From Gerris lacustris (Eukaryota > Arthropoda > Insecta > Hemiptera > Gerridae): a stretch of DNA of 64,000 bases. Position 1 is the stretch's first letter; each line of letters begins with the position of its first letter. The notes under the pieces were generated by a model. The model was not told the origin of the DNA. It saw only the letters and a program-made list of their open reading frames with translations, and made no database searches. Shown in pieces: positions 23,126-62,029 of this stretch. The stretch is taken from contig OX578277.1 of the NCBI GenBank assembly GCA_951217055.1, positions 103,171,511 to 103,235,510 on the forward strand, written 5' to 3'. The translations under genes were made by a program, and so were the position numbers.

Positions 23126-23730
23126 AAAATGTCAAAGGACCAAAGTTGTAGATCTTTAAAAATCAGTTACCGCAGGCGCAATCAGTTTGTCGATCTCCAA
23201 AAAAACTTTAAAGTGCGTCCGCCATCTTTAATTTTTTAAAGGGGTAACACTATATTTTTTTAACTTTTCGGATTTTTCCAGTCGGTTTGGGCCAATTTCC
23301 GACCAAACACAAAAAACTACGAGTCTCTAGTTGGTCTAGAAGTACCCAAATATTTTTATTAGTGAGTCTGTGGGGTTTTTTTTTACGGTGGGTCAACCTA
23401 TTTTTTTTAGGTTATGTTATATATCCTTTTTTTTATAAAATTGTTAATAACTTTGGTTCTAGTTAATATTTTTAGATGAAACCAAGCCTACAAATTGCGC
23501 AACATGTTTGTGCTCACCCCTGAAAAAAATTAATCGATTAAGTCTGACTGGGGCGACAGACACACAAACCCATACATACATGAAAAAAGTTAAGGTCGGA
23601 TTCGGTTTCTGGAATGTATAAAATGAAAAATGTATAAATGAAAAGTAATTTCAATTCTGACCAATGTACAGACAAAACTTTAATTTTGTATGTATAGATA
23701 GACTCCAAACTACGATTTGAAGAGTATTAT
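23125..23730 (+). repeat. Dispersed repeat, inverted partner of 16320-17110
   Basis: See 16320-17110; the two copies lie about 6 kb apart and flank the nested pogo-like element. Confidence 0.65.
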
Positions 23731-23869
23731 TGAGTATAACGGTATGAATGATGTATAATATAGTCTTGATTTTATTCCAAGAAGGCTTTGAAAACAAAAC
23801 TATTTAGGTATTTCATTTAATTGCTTGGCCTACATGATAATAGGTAACATATAGCCATAGTTATAAAAT

Positions 23870-23972
23870 ATAGCTACCACCGATATAGACATTCATATAG
23901 ATTGGGTGCCGTGAGAAAATTATAATTTTTGTAAGGATGCTACAACGTAAAAAAGTTGGGGAACCCCTGGTT
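23870..23972 (+). repeat. Right end of a ZBED-type hAT element (solo)
   Basis: GGGTGCCGTGAGAAAAT and AAAGTTGGGGAACCCCTG closely follow 29800-29871, the right end of the hAT element in the GH18-like gene. Confidence 0.55.
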
Positions 23973-24530
23973 AATCTTATAAAATGATTTGTATCGAACG
24001 GAGTTCGTTAGCAATTTTGCCTCTTAATAGTAGCTGTCGATTAGGGAAATCCCAACTAAATACTAAAGATACAATCACGTAAAGCTTCTTCATTCCTCGA
24101 ATTTGGTTTATACAAAAAAAAAAATAATTATGATCGTTTGGAGTCTGTCTAAGAAAAATATTCTGTGATCCAGAACTAATTGTTAATATATTTACTAATC
24201 ATTACCATGTAAGTTTATCCCTGAAAAACTCACTGTATCTTAACAAACAGTATTATTAATTTACCTGTAAAGAACTTTACTAGTGATTTGTTGCCTTCTG
24301 AGCTCACATATTTAGTGTGAACGTAAATGTATTACCTACAAAAAAAATCTTTAATTTTATATAAGACATACCATATAATACGATAAATACAATACTGATA
24401 TCTTAATTTAATTTTTACTTGGATAGTTAATTTAAAAACATTGTTTTAACAGTTCTATAATTTAAATTTGCATAAGTGCATATAATTATGATGTTCGGCA
24501 CCTAAAATTAAATAAATAAATCAATAAAAT

Positions 24531-25135
24531 AGACAGCCATTAGTGTGGCACATAGCTTGCTCGCATCCTATCACATACTTCATTGATTTTATGCTTTTAG
24601 AAACCATTATTGTCTAATTTGTTCAACTGTTTCGCCCGTTTTTTTAAAATTAATGTTTCATAATTGTTTTGATTTTTTACATGAATTAAAGTATCAATTA
24701 AGCAGAAGTAAAAGAGCGTAGACGGAATTGAAATTAATCTGGTGATCTGCGGTCTACTTTCTACAAACCATCCAAATTTCATAAAAATCAGATGAGTACT
24801 TTTGAAGATATAGGTGTAAATAAATGTATGTTTGTGCGCATGCTGAAAAGAAACAAATGCGCAGAAGGTTGAAACTTATATGGGACCAACAATGGGCTAA
24901 TTATGACCTACCATACAAATTTTGTTAAAATCAGACGTGTCGATTTTTGATTTAGCGACAGATCGACAGTCCGACAGACATACAACAGACACAGAACCAA
25001 AAATGTTCCCTGATGTCTCAATCGGATTTCTGTCTTGGAATTTTTCAAATCGGAGACAAAATATTTTCGTTCTCCAGAACGATGACATTATGTATATTTT
25101 CTTTCTCGATTCATCAAAAGCTTTAAAATGATATG
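24531..25135 (+). repeat. Dispersed 600-bp repeat, copy 1
   Basis: Starts with a TAGTGTGGCACATAGCTT region and ends near GTTCTCCAGAACGATGAC. Other copies at 31662, 37490 (reverse), 40228 and 18600 (partial). Confidence 0.6.
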
Positions 25136-25274
25136 AAACTTATAGATATTTCTTAATAAATCTGGTTTATATTGGCCTCCATATAAATTTCCAAAAATTA
25201 TAAAAGTTGTTACAAATGATACCTAAGTAGATGCACCAGCCAGGTGCATCTCAGCATTCTAAGCACCCTCTCAT

Positions 25275-25800
25275 CGCACCTTTTAAGTAAATCTTTTGGG
25301 GCCTTTCAAGAATATGTGGTCGGCTAAGTTCGTCTGCGGGACATAGCTTGGCAATAAGCATTTGAAAAAAAAAAAAAAAACCGGTGGAGAGCGTCCATGT
25401 CCCGCCCTTTTTGGTGGTCAATATAATTTTCATGATCCTGAGTGTGGACTTAGTTAGTAGACCAAAAATCAAGTTAATGGCAGTTTTTTTACTTAATTGG
25501 TGATCTCTTTGACTTGGAGTAATATTTGACTAACCTAAAAGTGACAAACTGTCATCAACTTGATTTTTGGTCTACAAACTAAGACCGTACTCAGGATCAT
25601 GAAAATCACATTGTCCACCATAATGGGCGGGACATGGCCGCTCTCCACCGGTTTGTTTTTTTTCAAATGCCTATTGCCAAGTTATGTCCCGCAGACGAAC
25701 TTAGCCCACCACCTATTCTTAAAAGGCACCAAAAGATCTGCTTATACACAAACCTAGCTTCTTGTTAGTCAGACACTTTTTTGCACGCTATCTCCTGGAC
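25275..25800. repeat. Inverted duplicate of a MITE interior
   Basis: 25280-25475 is the reverse complement of most of 25557-25745. The right end matches the terminal repeat of the 53452-53822 element; the left end is not a matching terminus. Confidence 0.65.
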
Positions 25801-26115
25801 TATATAGATTATCGATAATTTATGATACTATTATATAAATTATAATTAATAATAAATAGGAATAAAATATAATTTAATTGATTAAACATAATAATTATTT
25901 TAATAGGATGTTTATGTGACCTATAGAATAATGAACAATCCGAAAAGAGAACCATTGGGAATTACGAAGGTCATATTGTCTGAAAGATAATATAAATAAT
26001 GTATCTTTGAATAAATACTATAAAATACAGTGAAGATTTAGTAATAATTCTTTTAGAGGGCATCAACTATTATGATGTAATTGTTTACATCTCCTTACTT
26101 AAAGTTTTCAGGGAT

Positions 26116-26116
<1 letters not shown>

Positions 26117-26201
<85 letters not shown>
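26117..26201. repeat. TA microsatellite
   Basis: About 85 bp of uninterrupted TA, ending 36 bases before the start codon exon of the GH18-like gene, so inside its 5' intron or promoter. Confidence 0.95.
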
Positions 26202-26203
<2 letters not shown>

Positions 26204-26236
26204 TGGATTAAACACTAATAGGTTATTTTTTTACAG

Positions 26237-41565
<15,329 letters not shown>

Positions 41566-42779
41566 GATGGGGCTGGGGCATTTATGTGATAAGCTATGCT
41601 GAAAGATAATTATAAAATGATAAAGTAAAAATGAGAATGAATGATTATCAGCTCTATCAACCTGATGGATCCCTTGATGAATACTAGATGATGATGATAA
41701 TGTAATTAGATGTAGGTACTAGATAAATTTGATTTGTAATGCGCTATCAATCTACTGTTGATAATTACTGTGTATAAAGATGAATTGATGAATATTACTA
41801 ACCTCACTGTATGTTTTGAAATTTTAACACCATTCACAGGATATAATAATAACACTATATCTCATTAATTCTTAAATAAAAAATCTAGTTTCATTTTTGA
41901 ATTGGAAATGGATTCCTTCTCTAGATGTATTAAAGAAAGACCCTAATCATTTATATAATCGGAGTAGTGTCGAAGATAGCGGCGATGACGCACCTCGAAA
42001 TGATTTGTTATTGCAAAGCGAAGCCAACCACATTTATTCCAATAAAAATAAACATTTTGATTTGTTGGTCTCCAAATAGATATTATAACTTATCTAAATA
42101 GATATCTAAATCTAATTAATTAAATTAATTTTACTTTTTTCTAAATATAAAATTAGGCCCGTTGCTACGGGCCTAAGGGCTTGTTTAATATATTTTTTAC
42201 TAAAATTTATCAATATTCATAATATATGTCAATTACTTTTTTGATTGTTTTCTATAGTCTGCTTCTAAATAACTTTCTTTTAGATTATGAAAACAAATAA
42301 ATTTTATATGTACCTATCGCAGGAATATGGAAAACACAAAATAATGTCAATTAAGAAGTCTTATTGGAGAAATGGATGCATACAAAGAAACACAACTATA
42401 TTCAGCGCTCATCCTGACTTTTTTTTTGAGTAAATAAAATGTAGCTTTATAAAATTAAATTGTAAATAAATTATTTAATTATTTTAGATTTAGGATTTAA
42501 AAATTATAATATGATTAATAAATTTATTTTTATAAACTGTGAATTTTTGGTTTATTACGTAGCCTTGAATAATCTTCTTTTTTTATATTTATTTTCTTTA
42601 TCGTCAAGATCTAGATTGAATAATCTTTTATGCTACTTACTGGCAAGTTTTGGGGACACATATCGGAATTAGTTCTACTACCACAAATGTAATGGCATTA
42701 AAATTATCAAATAAATTTAGGTTTTACTTACTTGCAATCTACCTTAACCAAGAACAAATTTTAAATCACCAACTAAAAA

Positions 42780-43015
42780 AACGGTCCCAGGCAACTCAGA
42801 CAAACTGTCTCTTATACGAGTTCATAATTACTTAGCCCAATGTTTTCTGTTTATTAGTTTTCCTACATTTAGTTATTATTGAACATTTTATCAAAATTTA
42901 TCATAAAAATAATTTATCATAATAATTTCTCCTCGTCGGGGAATCGTACCCGACCTCTCTTTGTCCGCTTTTAAAGCTATTTTCTTGAATCGTTAGATTA
43001 GTATTTTTTATGTTT
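42780..43015 (-). repeat. B-box repeat family, partial reverse copy
   Basis: CGGTCCCAGGCAACTCAGACAAAC through GGGGAATCGTACCCGACC. Confidence 0.6.
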
Positions 43016-43317
43016 TACGTATTGTTTATGTTTGTTTGGAGCACGTTTTCGGTGGCCGATCCAAAAGAACTGAGGGGTGGTTGAATAAAATCAAAATTAA
43101 ATTACTTGAAAGCTTATTTAGAACTATGGTAGCTATGACAAAAACACAGAACATCTTTTGTTGCACTTGAAAAGATCCTTTATTTAAGCTTTTATTTTGA
43201 GTAACTTTTATAATGCAGCATAATTATAAAATCAAAGAAAACCATGAATAAGTAGTGAGAATTGAATTGCGCCAATGCGCCGTTTAGATTAGAACATTAA
43301 AAATATTTTGATAGTAT

Positions 43318-44345
43318 TTTTACTTTCTTATATAAAGAGAAAATACTGTGGCGAGGGACACCCTTTATGGGGACTCTTCCCCCACTCTCTGATGTGGGTT
43401 CGATCCGTGTCATGATGATGTCATTTGTACCTATGGTTCTTATATAAAGAGAAAATATTGTGATGCCGTGAAAATTCGATTTTGATGGATTTACACGTTT
43501 TGAGTCCAAAAAAGTGGTTTTAAAAAAATGTCTGTCTGTCCTCTGTGCAGACGCGTGAAGCCTAAACTACTGGGCCGATATTTGGTATACATGTTCAGAA
43601 AAATCATACTCCGACACCGAGGCGAAATTAATTTTAAGCTCCAAATTTAGGTGTACTTACCCCCCAAAAGGGAGCCAGGGTAGCCGAGCGTCTTGAGGCG
43701 CTCGCTCAGCTATCACTAAGTCGAGGCAACTCGAGGTCGTGGGTTCGATCCCGTGCCATGATACTCTGAATTGCATCAATGAATCGCGGACGGTGCAGGG
43801 CGAGGGACACCCTTTATGAGGACTCTTCCCCCACTCTCTGATGTGGGTTCGATCAGTGTCATGATGATATCATTTGCACCTATGGTTCGAGGACGGAGCA
43901 GGGCGACGGACACCCTTTATGGAGACTCTTCCCCCATGCTTTGACGCACCCTTATATAGCTTACTAATGACCACACCATACTCACTTCGGTGGTACAATG
44001 TACAAATGTATGATGTGTGAAGTATGGAACTCTCCACCACGGGGCGTAAAAAGGGCCTAAAAGATAGCCTAATTGCAAGGTTCGAACAAGTGGTTCGTCC
44101 TACCCGTTCTAGTAGGAAGTACTAGACTACTACTACTACTAACCCCCCAAAAACTCTTGAAAAAAAGTAAAAAAATGATTTCTCGAAAACGGTTCTGACG
44201 ATTTTGATAAAAATAATTCTAAAATGTAGTCCATTTAAATACGAATCTAAAGATATAAGCCGTTTTCCCGGGAAAAATCTAGTTCCTGAGAACCTAGGTT
44301 TATACGCGTATGGAAAGAGGCCGGGTTCGATTCCCCGCTGAGGAG
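43318..44345 (+). repeat. B-box repeat family copy split by a SINE
   Basis: Left half 43318-43669 and right half 44142-44345 rejoin at CCCCCCAAAA, where the SINE is inserted. The left half also has an internal ACACCCTTTATGGGGACTC segment that recurs inside the SINE. Confidence 0.7.
43670..44141 (+). mobile_element. tRNA-related SINE, copy 2, with internal duplication
   Basis: Head GGAGCCAGGGTAGCCGAGCG, B-box-like GTGGGTTCGATCCCGTG (about 43740), body as in copy 3, tail of CTA repeats. Duplication ACCCCCCAAAA at 43659-43669 and 44142-44152. An extra 95-bp segment is repeated inside (about 43797 and 43905). Confidence 0.8.
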
Positions 44346-44692
44346 AAATTATTTTTATACTAAGATTTTGATTTATCATCTTTATTATGAAAAATATTAT
44401 TAGTTATTGCTATTACGTTTTGTGGTATATTTGAATTAGTGTCTTTTTTTACTGCTAGTGGAGATAATTGAAGGTTATTGATAAGTAAATAATTGAATTG
44501 AGTAAATACTTTTGTATTTATCATATTTATTTGTTTCACATGCATTTAATTGGTAAATTTATCGTAATTATAGTGATATGTACATTGCATAAACATTGTA
44601 TGTTTACACAATCTTTGTCATACACTGAATGTGGATTTAATTGACCTTGTTAAAATGTATATATATAAGCTCGTTCTTTATTCAATTTAATC

Positions 44693-45316
44693 ATGTCTAT
44701 TTCATTGAAAGAATTATTTTGTTCCGAAGTTAGTTCATCTAATAGCACTTATGCGAGTCAACGAACACTGGTTAGAAAACGAGGATTGCGATGGTCCACA
44801 ATCAGCGAGGAAGAGGAAGTCACAGGAGGAGTCGCCAATAAAGGAGCATGCAGATTTGATGGTGATCGCGGAAAGGAAAAAGGAGACCAACAAGACACTA
44901 TTCGAGGTAATAATGAATTTATCTGCTTTGATGAGTTTGAAGACCTTCTTCAAAGAAATGAAGAATCTGATTGTGGGAACAAAGGTGTCAGCAAATTGGA
45001 CTCAAATGGGTCTAGTATATTTTGCTTTGGAGGACTCCCAGAATGTGGTAATTTTATAACCTATCTGAAGAGAAAAGAATCGTCCACCGATTATTTCAGT
45101 CTTACGAACATGTTTACCATTCTTCATTCTTGTCGGGTATGGTTAGAAATGGAATTGGCAACAACTTCTAAATCCTATCGTAACAAAGCCATCATCCAAG
45201 ACCGCTTTACCAATACCAACAATCACAGGTGCCTGAGGTACATTAGAGAATGCAGATGCGTCCCTTTCAATTATTCAGGTTTCGGGAAGCAAAGGTTTAC
45301 ACTCCGTCCTCCATGA
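44693..45316 (+). pseudogene. Unrecognised ORF region, two overlapping frames
   Basis: One frame starts MSISLKELFCSEVSSSNS (44693); a second frame from 44751 (MRVNEHWLENEDCDG, then KRKSQEESPIKEH) looks more protein-like up to 45059. The pattern fits a single frame broken near 44751. A TATATATAAG box lies 30-40 bases upstream of 44693. A CTGATGATGCTCAGG retroelement-like tail and poly-T follow at 45720-45790, so this may be part of a mobile element. No family recognised. Confidence 0.3.
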
Positions 45317-45758
45317 AGATACCAACTTACCATCGATCTAAGGCCTATTTTCGACTACTTGGAGGCCCAATTAACTGGTTCTCCATTATTAAGTTTATTG
45401 CCAGGTACTAAATACTTACGACCAGGGAACAACATATTGTAGTACTTGTAGTAGAAGGTTTCTCCCCTTCTTTAAAAAAGCTTATAGTTGTTAAATAGGA
45501 GAGTGGAAATGATTAACACCTTCAATACTCAGACAAAGATAAACCACTGTGTTTTTTTGTTTAATATTTTTAATTGTTTAAATATGTTTAAAACATTTTT
45601 TTTTATTATTATTTTATAAAAAAAATATAAAAAAATAAAACTTGATGTTTTAGGTACTTATAAAGTATTTATTATCGGGTTTTTAGATAAAAATTATTAT
45701 TAAATGTTTCATTATTATTTTAGGCCTGATGATGCTCAGGTGTGGCAAGAATGTAAAT

Positions 45759-45792
<34 letters not shown>

Positions 45793-45839
45793 AAAAATTG
45801 TCAAGTTTTTTTTTTTTTTAATGATCATCCCTGTGGCCT

Positions 45840-46920
45840 AAGAAGAAGAAGAAGACTAATTAGAAAACTAAGGGATTAACTGAAGAATAATTAATAAGTT
45901 AAAATATTATGTGGTAAAGATAGTTTTTCTGTTAAAATCAAAAATTATTGGTGACCAAATGGTGAGATTTGTGTAGTGCTGCCACCTGTTGAGAAATTTG
46001 TTTGATGTTTATATTTAATGTTTAAGACTGCCGCAGTAGTGTGGATGCGCTGTGTGTCATTTTTAATGTTTGGAATATTTTCCCCTTTTTGAATCAGTGT
46101 GTATTGTGGAGTGTGTGCCGTCGGACCTTACACTGTATGACTGTCTCCCTTCCTTGTTGTTGTTACCCTGCGGCAGTCAACGCTTGTGTTTTTTATATCA
46201 GAATATACTTTGCGTAATTGGTTTTTACATCACATATTAGTAATTTATTTCAACCCCTATACAGTCCAATCAAGTAATCTATAACTTTCCGCAAACCAAA
46301 TTTTAACTAGAACTCTGGTGATTGTTTTATCTAATACTAGGTGTTTCCCTAATGATTTAGCCTTTTCTGATAGAATGTATGGTTTATATTATTTTATATT
46401 ATATGATAATTAAAAAGGTCTCATTCATTTTTTTTTCGTACAACGAACGATTTAGCAAAAACCCAGCTTACTATAACTTGCTTATTGTTTGTTTGAGATT
46501 TGTTGTTAAGGTATTCACAAAAAAAATGAATTTGTTGACCTTTGCCCTTGACTATCTATTAACGTGACCATGATCTCGTGGCCGATGTTAAATATATTTT
46601 TCAGAACGTTAAAATGAAGCAATAAAAAAAAAAATGAAGCTCCAATTTTTTTTTGAACAGAAAACCTAAAATGACTGGACTACATTGATACACTGACGCT
46701 GACACCTACACGTGTCAACATTTAATTAAAATGTTATCTTAATTTGAACATTTAACCTTTTCCATCAAGTTAGTCTCAGGGCCTTCAACTATACATCAAT
46801 TTTACAATTTTTTTTTGCTGGTAACCAACTTACAAGTGGCATAATGCCATATTACTTTTTTCTTATCATTTAAAACATCCTCTTTTGTTAAACCTATTTT
46901 ATTGTTTGTTTCGATTTATT
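45840..46920. other. Gene-free AT-rich stretch
   Basis: No coding frame or clear repeat recognised. Confidence 0.4.
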
Positions 46921-47084
46921 TTCCTTTTTAGGGTCCGTAGGCAAAACCAAGGACCCTTACATTTTCCTGCGTGTGTCCGTCTGTCCGTCCGTCCTTCGCC
47001 TGCTCTCACTGATACACCTTTCGTCCGATGACTTTGAAATTTGGCATGTATATGCCTTGTACCTACCCATTATTAAAACGCAAC

Positions 47085-47222
47085 AATCGTAGATAAAGTA
47101 CAGAACGAAACTTGTGCGAAAATTGCATTTTGCTTTGCTCATGTAGTTTTACTACCCTCGCTCTCGCTCGGGTGCAAACTCCACACTCGCATGCACAATG
47201 CTACTTTCCTCACTAGACTTGA
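47085..47222 (+). repeat. Composite element, 3' part only (copy 3)
   Basis: CAATCGTAGATAAAGTAC through GTGCGAAAATTGCATTTTGC to AATGTACTA; the palindromic 3' module alone. Confidence 0.65.
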
Positions 47223-47439
47223 AATGTACTATTCATTATACAAATATCGATAACAGGAAATACATCGATGATGGAGATTTCCTTCCACTTTACAATCCAC
47301 CTAATGAATTTGTAACTTAGTAAAATTCTTATCAAACACCTATATTTAATCCAATTGAGGGTTGCCATTGGGACACAAGTCGGGGAGTGGGACCCCCCCC
47401 CTCTCTCAAATCCCAATTCTCTCACTCCTAAAATAAATT

Positions 47440-48718
47440 AATGTATAACTATTAAGTATTATAAATTCAATAAAAAAAAATCCCTCTTGCACAATCTCTA
47501 CAGAAATAAAGTAGAATGAAAATTAATTTCAAAGATATAAAAAAGAAGTCATATTAAAAGTAAGATAAAAATATTTATTAATTAATAAAACATAAAAAAA
47601 TTATAACAAAACTTCAATAATTATTATATAAAACAAAAAAAGAAGTATAAATTCATGGTAAGCATGCAAACTCTTGATAAATTAATAAATTAAACGATAA
47701 CGAATACTTTAATAAACAAGATTTTAATTAAAAATCTTGTAAAATATAATTGAATTTTATAAAAAATAAAAAAAACAAATATATAATGATGTAGAGAGCC
47801 ACAATGAACTAAAATATCTTAAAAATGAATAACCATGGTCCAGGAATTGAACCCAAAGAAGCTATCAATTATATCCTAATAAGAAAACAAAAGATTCCTA
47901 GTTACAGATATAATTTATTAACTAAATAAGAGTTAAAACAGCAATTTTGAGCAATTTAATAAAATTGAGCATAATCAAATTCACTCATAAATCATAAAAA
48001 TTTTGATAAATTTAACAGTACAAAATAAAATTAAAAAATACAATCTTAACATTTATCTATTACTAAGAGCATGTATACATTTTTTTATTAACAAAAAAAT
48101 ATAAAAATGCAAAAAAAAAAAAAAAGAAGTAAAATCTCATTATTTAATTCTACTTCAACAGTCATTCTTACAGATATTAAACATTTCTTTAGATATATAT
48201 AAGTTGGTCAAATGCTTAACTTAGATGAGAATTTTATTCATGGAGCAGAAACAAAATATTAAATTACAGCGGCAGTTGTTTAGGTTTGATGATATAATCA
48301 AGTATTTTTTAATGTATAGGGATAGTATCTTCGAATCTATTTAAGAGCTGCTCAAAATCAGTAACTTCTTAACCAGGGTTGCCCGAAAAATTTCTTAAAC
48401 TCCAAGGAATAGTATTTTTGGTGTTGAGTAAAACGAATTATTTTGGTATAATATTTTTTGAATGTTAATAAGTTGGAACATTCATTTATTATTGTCTTAA
48501 AGTCATAATATACAGTAATGGAACTAAATAAATATCAAAGATGTTAATCTGAGAAATAATGCCTGAATCAATTTCTACCCTGGTAAACACCAGGGGGGGG
48601 GGGGGGGGTCTGGGAATTGTAAAAAAGTAAAGAAATTACTCTTAGACAGCTCTTATCATTCTTATTAAACAAAAACTAACAACTGTGTATCAAATTCATA
48701 TTCATAAACAACTATTAA

Positions 48719-48756
<38 letters not shown>

Positions 48757-49480
48757 AAGAAAATAAAACGTTGCAACTAAAGCAAAGCTAAAGCTTTTTA
48801 TTTCATTTCAGATTATTTTTGTTAATTTCATTTGAAAAAATATTATATAATTTTGTCATTAAAGAATAATGTTAATATCTCTTTCATGTGATCATTCATT
48901 CGTATTAATATAAAATAATATAAATAAAAAATAATACAACAAATATAAAATATAATTTCAATTATTTTTTTTCTTTACATGATTTGCTTATAAAATATAT
49001 ATTTATATATTTTCTAAATGGAGTTAACTCTTTAATAAATGTTTTATTCGATTTTTAATAAAAATATTAATAAGGAATGCTTTTAAAAAATATATTGAAA
49101 ATTGAATACATTATCAATATTTCTAAATTATTATTTTTTATATATTCAGTCTGAAAACTAATTTAGCCTGGACTCAACAAAATTAAAGTTTAGGTAAACT
49201 TGGTTATTAACCTTTAATAAAATCAATAAAAATATCCTACAAATAGAGAGAGGGGGGGGGGGGGGGGGTCTGCCACTTAACACATAACCTTGAGAAACAT
49301 GTCTTACCTCCCTGGGTTCGACCATCGCTGAGGATACTGATAATGACTTTGGTTGCGGGTGAAAGTTAGAGAGTGTGCTAAAAAAAACAAACAACAACAA
49401 CTTAAAGGTGTGTAATCTTGTGCGTACAAAAGATGACTAGATTATTAGAAAGCTTTAAGAATTTAAAATGCTTTAAATAG
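47440..49480. other. Gene-free, very AT-rich stretch
   Basis: Homopolymers at 48593-48608 (G), 48719-48754 (A) and 49252-49268 (G). No gene supported. Confidence 0.5.
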
Positions 49481-49486
49481 GACCTA

Positions 49487-50053
49487 CAGTAGAACCCCTC
49501 ATATCCGTCACCTACGGTTAGAACACAAAAAAGTCGGATAATACGAGGAAAAAAGAAAAGTGAATATTTGAGAGTAAAAATCAAATCTTTATTATTAAAA
49601 ATCAATTTATATGTTCTATTCTGCATATGTATATAAGAATATTCATACTAATCCTGTTAAAGAATGCGCTTCAAAGTCTTTCTGACCCTCTTTAAAATCT
49701 TTAATTGTTGTTACACCAACTCCTAACTCTGAAGCTAGTTTTAGAACGGACTCACCTTTGTCAAGCCGTTGAAGAACATCTAACCCGTTTTTGTTTCAGT
49801 TGAGCCGCCATATTCACTTAAAAATATAGCGCAACAATAGATAGTAAATATATAATGACACGCACGATAATAAGAAACCAAGTCTAGCAATCAGTATCAG
49901 TACGATAACAAAGACCCGACTAGCTGCTTTTATTGTTTTATACTCAATATTCTGATAAAAATGAAGTTCGATCAAGTCAGATTAATTTTTTTTTAAAACT
50001 AAGAGGTGTCATGGTCGGATATACCGAGGAGTCGGATATGAGGCTATTTACTG
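49487..50053 (-). mobile_element. Pogo-like non-autonomous element keeping an HTH fragment
   Basis: The ends CAGTAGAACCCCTCATATCC and GGATATGAGGCTATTTACTG, with TA on both sides. A minus frame (about 49793-49640) reads GLDVLQRLDKGES and LASELGVGVTTIKDFK, the pogo/CENP-B HTH, then stops. Confidence 0.75.
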
Positions 50054-50232
50054 TATTTGAATATTAATCTCTCAAAATTAGGTTATTATAAGAAAAGGGG
50101 GTAGGCCAGTTAACACATTTTCTCAATGTGGTCATCAGTATGAATGCAGGTCTCACCTCTCAAGGATTTCACCATTCACTTTACTCAAAGTGATCATCAG
50201 TATAAATAGAGGTCTCACCTTTCAGGAATTTA

Positions 50233-50445
50233 AGGCCTGACCACACAGAAGGCCTGGGAGCTTTGAGAGCTAATTGCTGTATGTTTGAGGTAAGTAAACT
50301 TCATGTTCGTTGTTTTTGGTAGAGTTGCAGTGGGTAGTAGCAGTGTGCGCAAGTCCATCGCTGTTAGACGTCTCTAAGAAATCCGTTCAAATAAACGGAA
50401 ATTTTAGCTAGCTCGAGTCGCATAGCTTTCTGTGTGGCCAGGCCT
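50233..50445. mobile_element. Harbinger-like MITE, 213 bp
   Basis: Inverted ends AGGCCTGACCACACAGAA (17 of 18 matching) with TTA duplication at 50230-50232 and 50446-50448. Inserted in a retroelement tail ending GCATCATCAGGC. Confidence 0.8.
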
Positions 50446-51279
50446 TTAAAGCATCATCAGGCATGGTTTTAGGCAAGTATACTAATCACTTGCCTATACC
50501 GATCCCCTTAAATATTCATATTACTACATAAAAAAGTTACTAATACCTTATCTACAGAAACTTTAATTTTATACTATTGTCTTCACACTATAAGATAATT
50601 ATTATAAGATTCATGCACTCGATAAAAAAAACAAAAAAACAATCATACTCAATCAGAAAACTTATCATAAAGAATAACAAACATACTTTGAAGGTTTAAA
50701 AAAACTGAATTAAAATCACAACTGACCTTAGTAAATACCTACAATAAAAACTAAGTACTAATGGACTTCTAATAAACTAAATGTTAGTTTAACTTCTGTC
50801 AATTACATCTTTCAGATTTTCTTTTTCTAAAACTGACATCTCCTTCATATTGGAATAATTCTAGAATATTTATATTATATATAAGTTAATTCGTATATCT
50901 ATGTTTATTAAATCAATTTAATAGATGGATAATAAAAAGGCTTAGTTTTGTTAAAAAAAAACTACTACAGTAATAAGATTTGTTTGTTCCAAATTCATTG
51001 GTCTGTTTGAAAATTGATAAAAAAAATGGATTTTAATGAATTTCAAATTAAAATCACTTCAAGTGTACGATGTATAGAGTTGGTAGAGTTTCTGATTAAT
51101 ATGTTTTACTACATAATTGTGATTATATCATAAGCTATCAAAAACTATCATAAGCCCTCATACTATCCAAATATTTTAAATATTTCCGACATCACAGATT
51201 GCATAGCAAAGAGAAGAAAGTAAAACCTGAGTTTGTTTTTGTGTTGAAATATGGATGTGGTAACATGTATGTTGAGATT

Positions 51280-61835
<10,556 letters not shown>

Positions 61836-62029
61836 CTGAACCACACGTAAAACCATATTAAAACACAACAAATTTATCACAATCTATTCTTTATTTTTAT
61901 TCAATGATCTATTTCTTATTCAATTATCTATTTCTTTATTCAATGATAAGAGAGTTCTAGAGGAACTAAAGAGATGACGAGCTTATAAGAACAAAAATTA
62001 CTTTGAAACTCATCAAGGCGACTCATCAA

